From NCBI GenBank assembly GCA_034766995.1, contig CM068315.1, forward strand, positions 20,665,344 through 20,729,343: a stretch of DNA of 64,000 bases, in the 5' to 3' direction. Numbering within the stretch: position 1 is the stretch's first letter; each line of letters begins with the position of its first letter. This stretch comes from Acanthacorydalis orientalis. Lineage: Eukaryota > Arthropoda > Insecta > Megaloptera > Corydalidae. A program made the position numbers and the translations under genes. Of the stretch, positions 47,701-60,133 are shown one piece after another. Under the pieces are notes generated by a model. That model had not been told where the DNA came from and did no database searches. It was given only the letters and a program-made list of their open reading frames with translations.

Positions 47701-47981
47701 TTAGGTGGTAGGAAAATAAATGCTTCTTTTGTTTTCTGAATTCTAACCTTAATTTTTTTCAATGAAAGTGTCATTTCATCGTGTTCATATTAATATTGTT
47801 CTAAAGTGCATTATCCAGTCTGTATTTTAGTAACATCGACTTTTATTTTATTATTAATTTTTTTTTCAAATTGGTCTATTGAATTAGAGATGGAAAAGGA
47901 GCAAATCAGAACAATTTTTTGTATGAGTTCAATACGGGTAGTAAAGCAGTAAAACTGCTCGTAAACTAAACGATGATTTTG
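47701..47981 (+). mobile_element. Truncated mariner derivative (left part)
   Basis: Starts TTAGGTGGTAGGAAAATAAA at 47701, followed by the same leader as 12315-12888 and 55715-56272 and the start of the transposase (MEKEQIR…). It breaks off at about 47981, before the helix-turn-helix is complete. The sequence after it, up to 48157, is unrelated. Confidence 0.75.
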
Positions 47982-48157
47982 GGGCGGGTAGGTAGATTAG
48001 AAAGAGACTTAGAGATAAGATTAATTAATATAATTATTAAGTTACAATTAACCTTAACATTTTTAAATTAAAATAGAATCTAAATTATAATAATTTTTAC
48101 AAATAAGACAGAAAGAATAAGACCTAACTAATAACCATTAATTCTCAGACTAAAATA

Positions 48158-48922
48158 TTAGGTTAGGAGAAAAATAATTGCGGTTTATAACTTTCAAATT
48201 CATATATATTTTTCTCTTTTTTATTTTTTTTTAGGCAGTTTTTAGTTTAGCTGATAGTGGTTGAATTCTCTGTATCCGTGTAGTTGCTTTGTCGTTCCTG
48301 GGGATTAGTTCCCTTTCAAAACTAGACTGTAACGTGTTTTATCTAACAACGTGTAGTACTGTCATATATCATAATCTTGACTTTGCTACCTAGGAAAATT
48401 TTCAAAAAACTTACTTGACCTCATTCGAAGGGAATTGATTACCTAGCTCTTTTAAGTGGTCCAGAACTGTTGGATGACTAACGCCTATCTTTTTTGCAAG
48501 TTCTTGTGCGTGGTTCTGATTTAACTAACGCTTCAGTTGGTTGTTATGAACTGAAGATAGACGCTTTCGTCGTTCTCGTCCACAGCACGAAATGTTTAGA
48601 AGCACCACTGGACCGCACGTTCCTTAACAGTACCCATAACAAAAGCATCGTTTAGTTAACGAGCAGTTTTTGTTGCTTCACCACCCGTTTTGAACTCATA
48701 GAAAAAGTTGCTCTTATTTACTTCTCTTCCATCTTTAATTCATTAGCCCAATTTGAATCATAGTTGATAATAAAACAAAAATCGATGCCATCAAAATACA
48801 GAACGAAAAATACACTTCAAAATGATATTAACATTTACACTAATGAAATTACACTTTTAATGAAAAAATTAAGGTTAGAATTCAGAAAACAAATACCGCA
48901 ATTATTTTCCTATTAACCTTAT
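48158..48922 (-). mobile_element. Internally deleted mariner, longer variant
   Basis: Starts TTAGGTTAGGAGAAAAATAA and ends with inverted CCGCAATTATTTTCCTATTA. Same layout as the 574-bp copies, reversed, with the HTH part at 48440-48720. It carries about 190 bp of extra sequence (about 48235-48420) at the point where the 12.3 and 50.5 kb copies are joined. That is either a less complete deletion or a later insertion. Both the TIR-side segment (TTTATAACTTTCAAATTCAT) and the HTH side match the shorter copies. Confidence 0.8.
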
Positions 48923-49001
48923 ATTAAGAGCAGTGTGAAGTTCCTGTACAATAAGTATATAATTTTATTAAAATTTCGATGTATTTTTTATAAATTACAT
49001 C

Positions 49002-49004
<3 letters not shown>

Positions 49005-49032
<28 letters not shown>
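49005..49032. repeat. (TA)n microsatellite
   Basis: About 14 units; a similar tract lies at 50164-50182. Confidence 0.9.
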
Positions 49033-49129
49033 GATAATTAAAATGACTACACAAAATGATTTTTATACCATATTCAGTGCTGTTCGTAATGAGAATTTTT
49101 TTGAAAAGTCACAAATCACCTCGCATTTA

Positions 49130-49560
49130 GTGTAAATACATGTTCGATGTTGTGCAGTACGTGAAAGAGTAATCGACCGATTCGAACACCATTACAAACC
49201 CAATATTTATGAGGTTAATGGTGTCAACAATTGTACTGTTAATCTAGATCGACCATTAAATATTCATTAGTTTTTTTTTCTATTCGTCTCGTTCCTCCAT
49301 ACCTACGGATCGACCGTCTCTCGTACAATACGATTCAAAACATGTAATTTATCATTTGCGTACTGCATTGTTGTCGATCTGTACGACATATCAGAACCCG
49401 TATTTATACGCGCGATTTGATTTTTTCATTTTTGTTTAGGTTTTGATACGTGAAAGAACGTTATCGGAAACACTAACCAATGTTAAAACGTTCGAGGGAT
49501 AATAGAGGTACGTAGAGCGTGGTTGATTTTTATCAAAATGTTGAAATGTGTATGTGTGTA
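49130..49560. promoter_or_regulatory. CpG-containing unique block
   Basis: Contains ATCGACCGATTCGAACAC, GATCGACCATTAAATATTCA and ACGGATCGACCGTCTCTCG; the GATCGACC motif recurs three times within 150 bp. Not coding, not repeated elsewhere in the window. Confidence 0.3.
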
Positions 49561-50500
49561 TGTGTGCGTGTGGTATTTTCAATATCGGTCGTAAAGATGG
49601 TTGATAAAGTTCGAAGTAATTATGAGAATATATAATTATAGTAAAATCAATCCAATAGTATTATTATATAATTACTGTTGTCAATATACTAAGACCTCGA
49701 TTTGTGTTAGAAAGAACGCCGGTGCAAATCGAAATAATCTATTACACAGTATTTCTATACGGCTTCGTTTAAATCGTTTCATCTAAATAAATAATACGAG
49801 TATATACTCGTATCATAAAAACTGAAAATTGAGCCAAATTGAAATGCAAAATAATTAAAATTTAAAAAAAGAATGTTAGTTCATTGTAATAAATAAAATG
49901 AATCAAACAAAAGTATTATGTAATTCATGTGTACATTAAATGTATATGATAAATATTTTAGTTTTGAACTGGAAGATGAATCGATCTCTAATCTAAGTCT
50001 CTTTTTTTTAAAAAAAATGTAATTACCTAAGAGTAAAACAACATTTCCTTAATAACTATGTAAGAGTACAGTTGACTTTTGAAAGGACACTATTCGTATA
50101 CCACCATTTCATATGGATGATGTATAACTCAAATATACTAATAGACGTAAAAATGTTGACAAATATATATATATATATATATCAAATAGTTTGTTTATAT
50201 GCATAGAATTTTAGAGATAATACCCATTTTTGAATAGAAAGTTAAATTAATTTTATATATTAATATTAATCAATTTCATTCAAGGATTAAATGATAATTT
50301 GCAGTCGATTTCAGGTTTTCTAAAAAATTATGTCACAGAATTATATTAAAATAATTGTTATATAACGGATAAAATATGTCAATTAATAAACATGAATTCT
50401 ACTTTCAAAATATGTGTTTTCCTTTTTCTAAACAGATTTATATTGTACTTTTTTTGTAGTTAATGTACTATCTAATTTTTTATTTTATTGGTGCTTTCTA
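49561..50500. other. AT-rich interval, nothing identified
   Basis: No supported feature apart from a short TA tract. Confidence 0.6.
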
Positions 50501-51076
50501 TTAGGTAGGTAGAAAAATAATTACGGTTTATGACCTTCAAATTCATATACAGTTTTCTATTTTTTTTTTAATTTCCTGTTTTAAGTGATCCAGAAGTATT
50601 TGATGGTTACTAACACCTACCTTTTGTGTAAGTTTTCGAATTGTTGTGTGCGGTTTTGATTCGACTAATGCCTTCAGTTAGTCGTTATGAACTGAATAAG
50701 AATACGCGCGACCTTTTTCATCTTCAAGGCTATCCATAGCACGACATTTTTGGAATCACCATTATACCGTACGTTCCTTAACTCCTTCACAGTATCGACA
50801 CCAAAAGCATCGCTTAGTTAAAGAGCAGTTTATGCTGCTATATCACCCGTTCTGAACTCATACAAAAATGATATAATTTGCTTCTTTTTCATCTTTAACT
50901 CAGTAGCTCAATTTGAACCAAAATTAATAATACAACCAATGTCGATTTACCAAAATACAAACCGAAAATACACTTTAAAATAATATGAACATAAACATGA
51001 TGAAATGACACTTATTAAAAAAAATAAGGTTAGAGTTCAGAATACAAAAACCGCAATTATTTCCCTACCAACCTAA
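50501..51076 (-). mobile_element. Internally deleted mariner keeping only the HTH region
   Basis: Left end TTAGGTAGGTAGAAAAATAA; right end the inverted CCGCAATTATTTCCCTACCA; 576 bp. On the minus strand it retains the leader and the N-terminal helix-turn-helix segment, degraded by stops. The deletion junction (TTTATGACCTTCAAATTCAT next to the HTH end) is the same as in 12315-12888 read in reverse. Confidence 0.85.
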
Positions 51077-51231
51077 TATTTATCATTTAGCTAATTATCA
51101 AATATTAATGATCTGAACAAATATATTTTTATATATTAAAATGTTGGGATAAAATTATTAAAAATTATATCAATGACAAAACAAGTACATCATTTTGTTA
51201 ATTATGTATTTGGCATCCACTATTAGGTACG

Positions 51232-51290
51232 GGAGACAAATAATTTTTGTAATTTTATTGGTTAATTTCATCAGCATATAGCAGTTTTCT
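51232..51290. mobile_element. Possible solitary mariner end
   Basis: TTAGGTACGGGAGACAAATA resembles the mariner terminus TTAGGTNGGTAGAAAAATAA seen four times in the window. It runs into unrelated sequence and then (TA)n. Weak, but the start base and order agree. Confidence 0.3.
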
Positions 51291-51316
51291 TATATATATA
51301 TAATATTATATATATA

Positions 51317-51373
<57 letters not shown>
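51290..51373. repeat. (TA)n microsatellite
   Basis: Starts with three TATAATATTATATA-type variants, then pure TA. Confidence 0.95.
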
Positions 51374-51376
<3 letters not shown>

Positions 51377-52198
51377 CTTGGATAGCTAAGTTCATTAGCG
51401 AATAATGTGAGAAATTTTATATTGGTCATTTTATGCGATTCATCATACCCATATATATTATTGAATTGGATTGGTACAAAATGCAGATAAAGTTCTTTTG
51501 AAATTGCTTAAACACCAAAGTAGTAGAAATGTGCCAATAAAACAAATAGTATTCCAATTTAAAACGATTAAATTTATGTACCTTCCTACGAAAAACAAGT
51601 GTTAACTTGGAATTTAACTTTTATGTACCTTTCTATCCTATGTAATTATAAGTAGGTAGTAAGTATCATTAATATGAAAAATGTGTTTCATGACTATTAT
51701 GCTATAAGGTTTTGAAAGTAGATTGTGCTTTTTATTTTCTTGAAAATTTGTATTTTATGAAATATATTTCGTTGAATACTAACTATTTTATTATCTTTGT
51801 TTTATATATCTAAATAGGTGACCATGTACCTAACCTTTTTTTCAAAAATATTATTAGAAATTCATTATAATTGTTGGTGTGTGTGGGGGGGGGAGATATT
51901 CAATAAAAGGAGATTTGATGTTCCATATCTCGTTAATAACCCTCATTTATGGACTGAGAAAAAAATAAGAAAAAGTGTTTCTGATGTAATATTAATGATT
52001 TCATATTTTAAAATAAATATGTTTTTTTATTAACTCATAATATTATTTAATTTCTACATATAGAATCTATATGCACAGTCTAATTATTGTGTTTAAAATA
52101 TATCTTTGTTATTAAAAATAAATAAAAAGAAAAATGTGTCAATTATTCCTATGAAATTTCAATTAAATGATTAGAATTGTAATACATTGTCTATACCA
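51374..52198. other. AT-rich interval, nothing identified
   Basis: A run of nine Gs at about 51885-51893 is unusual for the region. The 71-codon frame crossing it is unrecognised. Confidence 0.55.
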
Positions 52199-52503
52199 CT
52201 ATGGCAGTTCTAATATTGTCGATAAATTCACTTTCACAAATGAATTCTTCTTCGTCCCACAAACCATACAAAATTTTTTGATAAAAAGTATTCAATAACT
52301 AATTATTGATTATTTTGGATTGTCGCTTATGCACATTTCGCTGGCAACGCATCATTATCCTCAAAGTGCATAAGCTTTATCGAAATGCGCATAAGCGAAA
52401 ATCGAAAATAATCAATAATTATTTATTGAATATTTTTGATCGAAAAATTTGGTATGGTTTCTGGGACGAAAAAATAGTTGATTTGTATAAATATTGCCAC
52501 TAG
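52199..52503. mobile_element. Foldback element, copy 1
   Basis: An imperfect palindrome of about 300 bp. Left arm GTCCCACAAACCATACAAAA (about 52254) pairs with right arm GGTATGGTTTCTGGGAC (about 52450). Inner arms ATTATTGATTATTTTGGATT and GAAAATAATCAATAATTATT pair, then CGCTTATGCACATTTCG with CGAAATGCGCATAAGCG. A 65-codon frame here is a by-product. No clear target duplication. Confidence 0.75.
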
Positions 52504-52559
52504 AACATTTTAATTAAAATATTTTAGTATACTAAAAAAATAACAAAAATTATACTGAG

Positions 52560-52605
<46 letters not shown>
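52560..52605. repeat. (TA)n microsatellite
   Basis: About 23 units. Confidence 0.95.
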
Positions 52606-52610
<5 letters not shown>

Positions 52611-52684
52611 CATAAAAAGAGATATGAATTTCAGTGTATGTTGTGAAATGTTGCTAAATACTAGAATAGAACCGTGTATTGCAT

Positions 52685-52935
52685 TCTGCACGAGATTTTT
52701 ATGAAAGAGATCTGTCATTCTTTCAGTTTAGAAAGTAGCTGTGTTATTTTCTTTTCAAACACAAGACACGAAGCGTGCTGTCTTACAATGTAATCGTCCT
52801 ATCATAATAACATACAATAAAGGAGAACTTTATACAGTGTATAAACTGACGAGCAATTCTACAAATACGGACCCCGCAGCCGAAAAGAGAGACCTAATCT
52901 CGCTATGTGGATCATTGCGTTCACTCGAATAGTTA
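52685..52935. other. CpG-containing block with short open frame
   Basis: A 63-codon frame at 52741-52932 encodes a protein-like mix (ITYNKGELYTVYKLTSN) but is unrecognised. Could be an exon of an unknown gene or non-coding host sequence. Confidence 0.2.
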
Positions 52936-52979
52936 ACATTGCATATGATTCGACGAGTGACATTCAAACATTTGCCTAG

Positions 52980-53340
52980 CTCATAAATGATTGAAATGAA
53001 ATTTGTATTTATAGTTATCTGTATCTATTTTATTATGGTCTCTAATTTCCAATTTTAATTATTCCCATAGATACTCTATGGGATTTAGATAAGAACATTA
53101 GAATAATGTTTTGAGAGATAGATGTGTTTTATGGAATCTATTTTTTTTTACTATTTTAGCTGCGTATTTTCGATCTTATTCCTGTTGAAGTATGATATTG
53201 AAACACCTCTCTTAACCATTCTCTATTATTGTATTTCTTTTTTCTAGATTCTATTTTAGTACATCTAAATGAATATTGTGACCAATTGTTCTACTTTTTC
53301 GTTAATACATCCGGTTTTCTTTGTTTGATTTTTCTCTCAA
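52980..53340 (-). pseudogene. Tc1 transposase C-terminal remnant
   Basis: Minus strand in one frame: LQQE, a stop, DRKYAAKIVKK at about 53200-53150 (family: QQDNDPKHAAK), then YLNPIEYLWE at about 53100-53070 (family: SPDLNPIEYLWD), and LKLEIRDHNK. The third catalytic Glu is kept. The N-terminal half and the termini were not found. Two stops. Unrelated in sequence to the Tc1 at 41760-43461 except for family motifs. Confidence 0.7.
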
Positions 53341-54059
53341 AATGCATACTCTATGTTAAATGATTGATTTGTAATAATAATATTAAAGATAAATTTATAT
53401 ACACGGGCAATATTGCATTATCACGTTAATTTATTATAAAATATACAGGAATATATCTGTTAGTTCTGTTTATTAATATGTCTTTAATGCCTGAGTTATA
53501 ATATTAATTTACTAGGTGAGGGACTAACAGACATGTCTTAATAGAATAAAGATCTACTCATGTTTATAATTATAATTTTATTCACCTATCACATTTGATA
53601 TCTCAATATTTATGACTCATCTCAAGACAATCACAATGTGTTTTTGTTTATTTGTTGTGAATACAAGTTGTAATAAAGCAGATATTTAAAACCAGGTTCT
53701 ATAAAAATGTATCTGGCGACAAAAGATTTATTTTCTTCATTCCTATCATCAGTTACAAAGTAGGTTATTTCAGTGCTTTTTAGTGAGAAGGTTTGTTCCT
53801 AAGACTGTAATTGAATACTCGTCCAGAAAAGTTATTATAAAATGTTGCTATTACTGAGGAAATCAACTATTTTTCCGTTTCTCGATTTCTGTTTTTATCT
53901 GAAAATCAAAAATCGTATCTCTGGTTATTCAAAGAAATATTAATTCAATCAAGTGTTACATTTTTCAGATGGGGGTATTTATATAATTGAAAAAAAATAT
54001 TCTTAATCGATCACTCTTATCCCTAATTGTATATTTCGTGCATATGATATTGTTTTTGT
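53341..54059. other. AT-rich interval, nothing identified
   Basis: May include further decayed Tc1 sequence next to 52980-53340, not demonstrable by eye. Confidence 0.5.
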
Positions 54060-54540
54060 CGTACTGGTCTCGTCGTATATTTCAACATGAACATTTTTGC
54101 GAATGCTGTTCGTCTGTCATCTCCACCCCGCATGTATGCATAATCCTCAATTGAAAAATACGAAACGTATTAGAGTGATCCGATGATGATGTTGGTCGGT
54201 TGTATTCGCACACCACACTGTTTTCATAATAGCATAAATCGGCCAAGAATTAAGTAAACACTGTTTGTTCGGAGGCAACATTCCGCACTTAATCCGTATT
54301 GTGCCGGTGTACGGGCCTACGGCTAATGCCATTGCCTCGGTCCAGCTTAGCCGGCTTACCCTCACACCACGGCTTCGCACCTCGGCATTTTACCTGTACG
54401 TACACACACATATAATGCACGTCCATACATAAACATCTCTCCCATCGGACTGTGTTTGCTGGTTCTCTCTTCCACCGCTGCACTCAATGGATGATTATTT
54501 CGTAGCGTGCAGGGGTGAATTCAGGAATATATTCGATGCG
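54060..54540. promoter_or_regulatory. CpG-rich island
   Basis: About 480 bp with high G+C for this window (GTGCCGGTGTACGGGCCTAC, GCTTAGCCGGCTTACCC). Overlapping minus-strand frames of 64-77 codons have no domain. GTAAACA (forkhead-like) at about 54255. Unique in the window. Confidence 0.3.
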
Positions 54541-55714
54541 GTACGAAAATATTTGATAATTTTCATTCGCAATTTGTCAAAATAGATTTATTCTAAGAAA
54601 TAAGTATTATTTCTATTATCTGTCAAATGACGATTGCGAGAAAACACTAACTGGTCACTTGCATGGAAAATGTTTCTCTATCAATATGATGTTTTATAGA
54701 CCACACAATGTTAACAGTATAAATATTTAATTTTACTTACAAAATGTTATAAACAAGTTTTTGAAATATAAAATTATTTTTAGTTCTCGTGATAAAATTC
54801 ATTAATTCAAAACAAAAATTCAAGTAGTATTTACACACATACTATTATTCCGTCCGTGATTAAAAAGTTTAATTCAATATATTTTATGAACTAAACATTG
54901 AACTTGAAAATTTTGTAACAATATATGGTTATAGTTCATAATTTATAGTTATAAGTCATATTTCTGTATACTATTGGAAAAATAAGTTAGAAGATATCTC
55001 AAAAAAGAGCAAAAGAGCACAAAACACATATAAAAAAAATGTTACTTGGAACTCGAGCGCACTGGAATTGAAACTTCTTATCAACATTATTTAAATATCA
55101 AAATCGTTAATTTTTCTTAATATGAATAAGTTTTAGGATATTATGATTACGAGACGGCAATGCTGTATATAAACTGAGTAAATGTAACGTAATGAAATTA
55201 AGTATTTTAATCTTTATTCATCAATCTTCATTATTTTCTGATTTGTGTCCATAGATATAAGCGCTATGGGCTCACTGATTTGACAGGTGTAAACTAATCC
55301 TAAAAATTGAAATCAGAGTTATTTGTGTTGCACTGCAGTAGCTCGTTTTTTATCTATCACTAATAATAATTACTACTCATACCTCCAATAGCACGACGTA
55401 CTTTTTTGCGATCACAGACGTTCTGGCGTTTGTACTTGTACGAAATTATAATTTTGTGATTTTTTATTATTTCTTGTACATATTTCATGTGGAAAAATCC
55501 AATTTTTTATCGTTTGGAATGACTAAATGACTGAATACCGGAAACACATGCAAAATACTCTATCAATCGTTTTCAATATTTTATGAATTACTTTTCAAAA
55601 ATTTTTTTTCATTTTTTCTCACTTGAACAGTTTATTGTTTCCATTTTTCACATATTTTTAGTATTTTTATTATAACTTTTTGCAGGTATTTAAACGTACG
55701 ACATCTGTATTTTA
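54541..55714. other. AT-rich interval, nothing identified
   Basis: No supported feature. Confidence 0.6.
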
Positions 55715-56272
55715 TGAGGTTAGTAGGAAAATAATTGCTGTTTTTGTTTTTTGAATTCTGACATTCATTTCTTTCACTGAAAGTGTCATTTCATTATGTT
55801 CATGTTAATATCATTTTAAAGTGCACTATTGAGTCTGTATTATGGGTAATATCGACTTTCATTTCATTATTAATTATGCTTTAAATTGTGCTATTAAGTT
55901 AAAGATGGAAAAGAAGCAAAAAAGTTTAATTTTTTGTATGAGTTTAAAACGGGTGGTAAAGCAGTAGAAACTGCTCGTAAATTAAACGATATTTAGTTTG
56001 GGTATTGTTAATGAACTTACGATGCAATAGTGATTCCGAAAATTTTGTACTGGGAACGAGAGCCTTAAAGATGAAGAAGATCGCAGGCGTGCTTCTTCAC
56101 TTTTTAACGACCAACTGAAGACGTTAGTTGAAGCAGAACCACAGACATTTCGAGAACTTGCACAAAATTTAGGCATGTTATCCAACAATTCTGGACCACT
56201 TAAAACAGATAGGAAAATTAAACAAGCTTGACAAATGGGATCATAGCCACAATTATTTTTCTATCAACCTAA
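55715..56272 (+). mobile_element. Internally deleted mariner with a distinct breakpoint
   Basis: Starts within GAGGTTAGTAGGAAAATAAT and ends with inverted CCACAATTATTTTTCTATCA; 558 bp. The coding part keeps the HTH region through the LDKW linker at about 56226-56240, then joins ATCATAGCC and the TIR. The breakpoint is therefore a few codons further into the gene than in the 12.3 and 50.5 kb copies. Frameshifts and stops make it non-coding. Confidence 0.8.
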
Positions 56273-56527
56273 TACTTTTATTTGTAAAATTAAGTATGTA
56301 TATATACTTATAAACTGTTAATAAAATAAATATAGTTAATTAAAAAATGTACTAATATAAACTGATCATAGAACTATATAACAAATATTCATGTTTAACA
56401 TTCAAATATACTTTAGAGATATTACAAAATAGCTGATGAAATATGGCAAAAAAGTTAAATTGTACTTCAAGCAGTAACTATTAATAAAGAAAATTATTAA
56501 TTTAATATGTATGCATACACACATACT

Positions 56528-56529
<2 letters not shown>

Positions 56530-56578
<49 letters not shown>

Positions 56579-56580
56579 AT
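56530..56580. repeat. (TA)n(TG)n
   Basis: TA followed by GTGTGTGTGTATG. Confidence 0.95.
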
Positions 56581-56739
56581 GTAGAACGCACATAATGACT
56601 ATGTAAAAATCCAACTGTTTAATACAGTACCTAATAGTGTTATAGTCACTAATACATTAGCTGTTTGTTAAGTATATTTTTAACAATACACAGGAGGCAG
56701 AATAAACATCGACAATGTTTCACACGTATATATTTTAAA

Positions 56740-57020
56740 CAGTTATGACAACGCAATTAGATTTACCCCAACTACAACTATACCAGATTTAATACGTTGT
56801 TACAGCAGCCGTACAGTCATTACCATACATAAACCTTCTTCCGGTTTACAAATGCAGTTCCAACGCTGCTGCTGCATTATGTTGCGGCCATAAGCTATTA
56901 TCAACAACAAAACACTCTGTGTACGTAGTATATGAATGTACAGAGGTGTGCATTGCAGGCAGGATCGTATTCATAATGCTTTTTTAGGATAAGAGACGAT
57001 CGAACGGATATATTCTTTAA
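56740..57020. promoter_or_regulatory. CpG-containing unique block
   Basis: Contains GCTGCTGCTGCATTATGTTG then CGGCCATAAGC, a posterior-Hox/Cdx-like GGCCATAA core, and balanced base composition. No open frame. Possibly an enhancer or a conserved non-coding element. Confidence 0.3.
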
Positions 57021-57628
57021 GGGTGAGAGTTAAGATGTGAATTATGAAATCGATTATCTTAAATTTATTCTTTGTAAATGACGTTCTTGTGTTTCGGTTG
57101 TTAATATACACCATCAGTATTTTTCTTTTTTTTGTAAATATTTATCAGAAGAATTGAAAAAATCAGCATCAGACAATTGCTTAGTTATGAAAAAAAATTA
57201 TCAAAAAAATATCAAATTTCTGTTAAGTTCTTCAACAACAAATGTTTTTTTACAGGTTTCTCTATATTTTGCAACTACTCTAATACATTTTAAGATAGAT
57301 AATTTACTCTTATCTATCTTATATGTACCAACAAAAAATTTCAACAACTTTCTAATAAAGATAATTAGTCATTAATATATATTACATTTCGTGCTATCAT
57401 CTTTGATGTGCTTGTTTATATTCTAAAGGCAAGAGATCTGTGTTAAAATTATTCACATGTCTCTTAATTTTCTATTTGGAATTTTTAGAGTGAATTTGTC
57501 TGTGTACATTAAGTCTGAGACTCATAGAATGACACCTTTGCACATTGTAAGAGAAATGAGTTAGAAGATATCATAAAAATAAGATAGAGAAAGAAAAAAA
57601 CGAGTTCTTGTAAAAAATACATATTTTA
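57021..57628. other. AT-rich interval, nothing identified
   Basis: The 73-codon frame at 57154-57375 is unrecognised. Confidence 0.55.
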
Positions 57629-58905
57629 TTGGGTCGGTAAAAAGTAATTATGTTTTTTTTAACAGATAGACATAAATGTTTTGAAATGTAACTAAATTCA
57701 TTTTATACCCCGAATTTATTATGTAACTTGATAGCTCATAGTTTCAGCAGGTTTTAGAAACAGAAAGGGTACGATTTTGTTAACAATTGTTTGTTTGCTG
57801 TCGATTTCAAAATAAAAAAATCAAAAGGAACATTTTCGTCATATTTTGCTGCACTACTACCGAAAATGAAAACATGTTGTGCAAGGGCATAAAAACTTAT
57901 GCGATGTGTACGGTGAAAATGCCTTAAAACTACGGTAGTGTTAGAATGCTAAATTTGATAAATTTCGGTATGGAGATTTTGATGTTAAAAATGCACCACG
58001 CTCAGGAAGGCTGGTCGAAGTTGTTGGTGATAAAATAAAGGCGTAATCGAATCCAATTAACGTTTAACGATATGAGAGATTGCTGAGAATTTTAACATAT
58101 CGAAATCGAGCGTTGAAAACTTTTTTAAAAAACTTGGATACGTTAATATGGTCAATAGAACGAGCTCAAAAAAAATCATCTCACTAAGCGCATTGACGTC
58201 TACGATTCTTTCTTGAAACGTGAAGAAAACAGCCCACGTTTTAACCCATGATAACAGACGATGAAAATTGGATTGTCTACAACAACGTCAAACGAAAAAG
58301 ATGCTGGAGAAAGTGTGATGAACCTTCTCAAAGCACTTCAAAAGCAGATATTCACCAATGGTAGGTTATTCTGTCAGTCTGGTAGGATTTCAAACGTTTT
58401 GTGCATTTTGAGCTGCTTTCAAGGAAGCAAATCATTAATTCGAACGTATATTATCGTTAACTGGATAAATTAAGTGATTCCATCAAACAGAAGCGTCCAA
58501 AATTGGCGAATCATAAAGGTGTTGTGTTTCACCATGATAGCTCCATACTCTCCATAGACTCCATACAAGTTTGGCCACTCGTCAAAAATTGTTGTAGATT
58601 TGATGGTCTGTTATCACATTCATCTTATTCGCTAGAGATGGCACCATCAGAGTACCATTTCATTACAAACGCTTTGAATGGTAAAAACTTCACTGATGAT
58701 GAAGATATAAAATCGTTTTTGGAACAGTTTTTTGCCGAGAAAGATAAATTTTTTTTAGCGTGGAATCATAAAGTTGCATGGTAAGTTGATGGCAAAAGGT
58801 AATCGAACAAAATGAACAATATATTGTGTAATAATTTTTTGTTTCACATGAACATTTTTCCTTTCATTTATAGAAAAGAATGCATTTACTTTTTGGTCAA
58901 TCCAA
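57629..58905 (+). mobile_element. Mariner element, near full length, decayed
   Basis: TA-flanked, 1277 bp. Left end TTGGGTCGGTAAAAAGTAAT, right end inverted TTGGATTGACCAAAAAGTAA. The TA duplications are at 57627-57628 and 58906-58907. These ends resemble the mellifera-type mariner terminus, distinct from the other mariners in this window. Confidence 0.85.
57860..58785 (+). pseudogene. Mariner transposase pseudogene
   Basis: Recognisable blocks in changing frames: FDKFRYGDFDVKNAPRSGRL at about 57950-58010, the linker region KRIDVYDSFLKRE at about 58190, ITDDENWIVYNNVKRKRCW at about 58250-58305 (first catalytic Asp apparently kept), LSVWWDFKRFVHFELLS, KGVVFHHDSS at about 58515 (second Asp kept), LEMAPSEYHFITNALNGKNF at about 58640-58690 (third Asp replaced, SPDLAP to LEMAP) and a C-terminus to 58784. 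At least five stops or frameshifts. Confidence 0.8.
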
Positions 58906-58907
58906 TA

Positions 58908-60133
58908 GTTCGAAGATAAATATTGGTAATAATCTTATTATTATCTATTTTTTATTTCATCGCATTTGAATTCCTCAGAAACTCAACGTTTTCCCATAAG
59001 AGCACTCATAAAAATATTAAAAACTCAAATTTTAATTTACTTTAAATGGTACTGGTACATCATATTTAAAATATAGCTTTAAAATAAATAAAGGATAATC
59101 TTTCAAATTTTTATTAACCGCATAGTATTTTTATAACTGTCCTATATATCATAAATATAATTCAAAGTGATAATATTTGCGATTTTGATTGAATACTTTT
59201 GTAATATATTTATGCATAATTAATTGTATCTTTCCTATACAATAATTAATGAAACGAGATTTACATTTGTATATAAAAGTATATTAAAAGCGTTCCTTTT
59301 TAGAGCGCATTAAGTGAAATCCAATTCAAAACACTACAATTAAGTACTACTTATAAGTGCTACCTTATAATTAGTGTCTGCATAATTTTTAGATATCATA
59401 CTTATTATTATTATGAGGATTAAGTATATATGTAATAGTTTATTTGACGTTTATATAGTTTTATAATCACATTCTTTATTTTATTGTATGAAATTTCGGT
59501 CAATTCACTCATTAATTACTTAATTTTTATCCAAATTTTAATGTAATTTAATTACTTTTTGCTCATTAACGCGAATAATGATCGAAAAGTAGTTTGATTT
59601 CCTAAAATTGTTTTGTAACATTTCTGAAAGTCGACATTGGAATTTATGCGTTTTCTATTAGACGAGTTCTTCACTAATTATCTCTAAAATTAATTAGGTT
59701 AAATAGATTCCATTTCATTTCGACATTCTATAACCTCTCTCTCTCTCTCTATATATATATATATTAATTATATTCCATATATACTTTAATTATTGTAATT
59801 ATTATTTTGGAAGTAACAGCAAAGTAACATTTTTATTTTTTTATGTACGAAATTATTTCCTTCTTTATTATATTATTTTTTTATTATATGTGATAAAAAA
59901 ATAAACAATTATTTAAAAATAATTGTCTGATTGTTTTCTTGACATAAATTTTGTTAGTTTTCTATGGATGTAATTTGCTATGATCAGTTTTGGTTCTTGA
60001 ATCCTTTCTTTCACTAACCAGATAATATTCAGCATCGTAAACTATAGAAAATGATTCAAGAGTCAAAGTTGGGTATAGAATGTAATGGTTTAAAAAATCA
60101 CTATTGCCTAAAAAACAGTTCTATGTGTTAGTA
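58908..60133. other. AT-rich interval, nothing identified
   Basis: Only a (CT)n(AT)n tract at 59733. Confidence 0.6.
59733..59764. repeat. (CT)n(AT)n
   Basis: CTCTCTCTCTCT followed by TATATATATATA. Confidence 0.9.
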
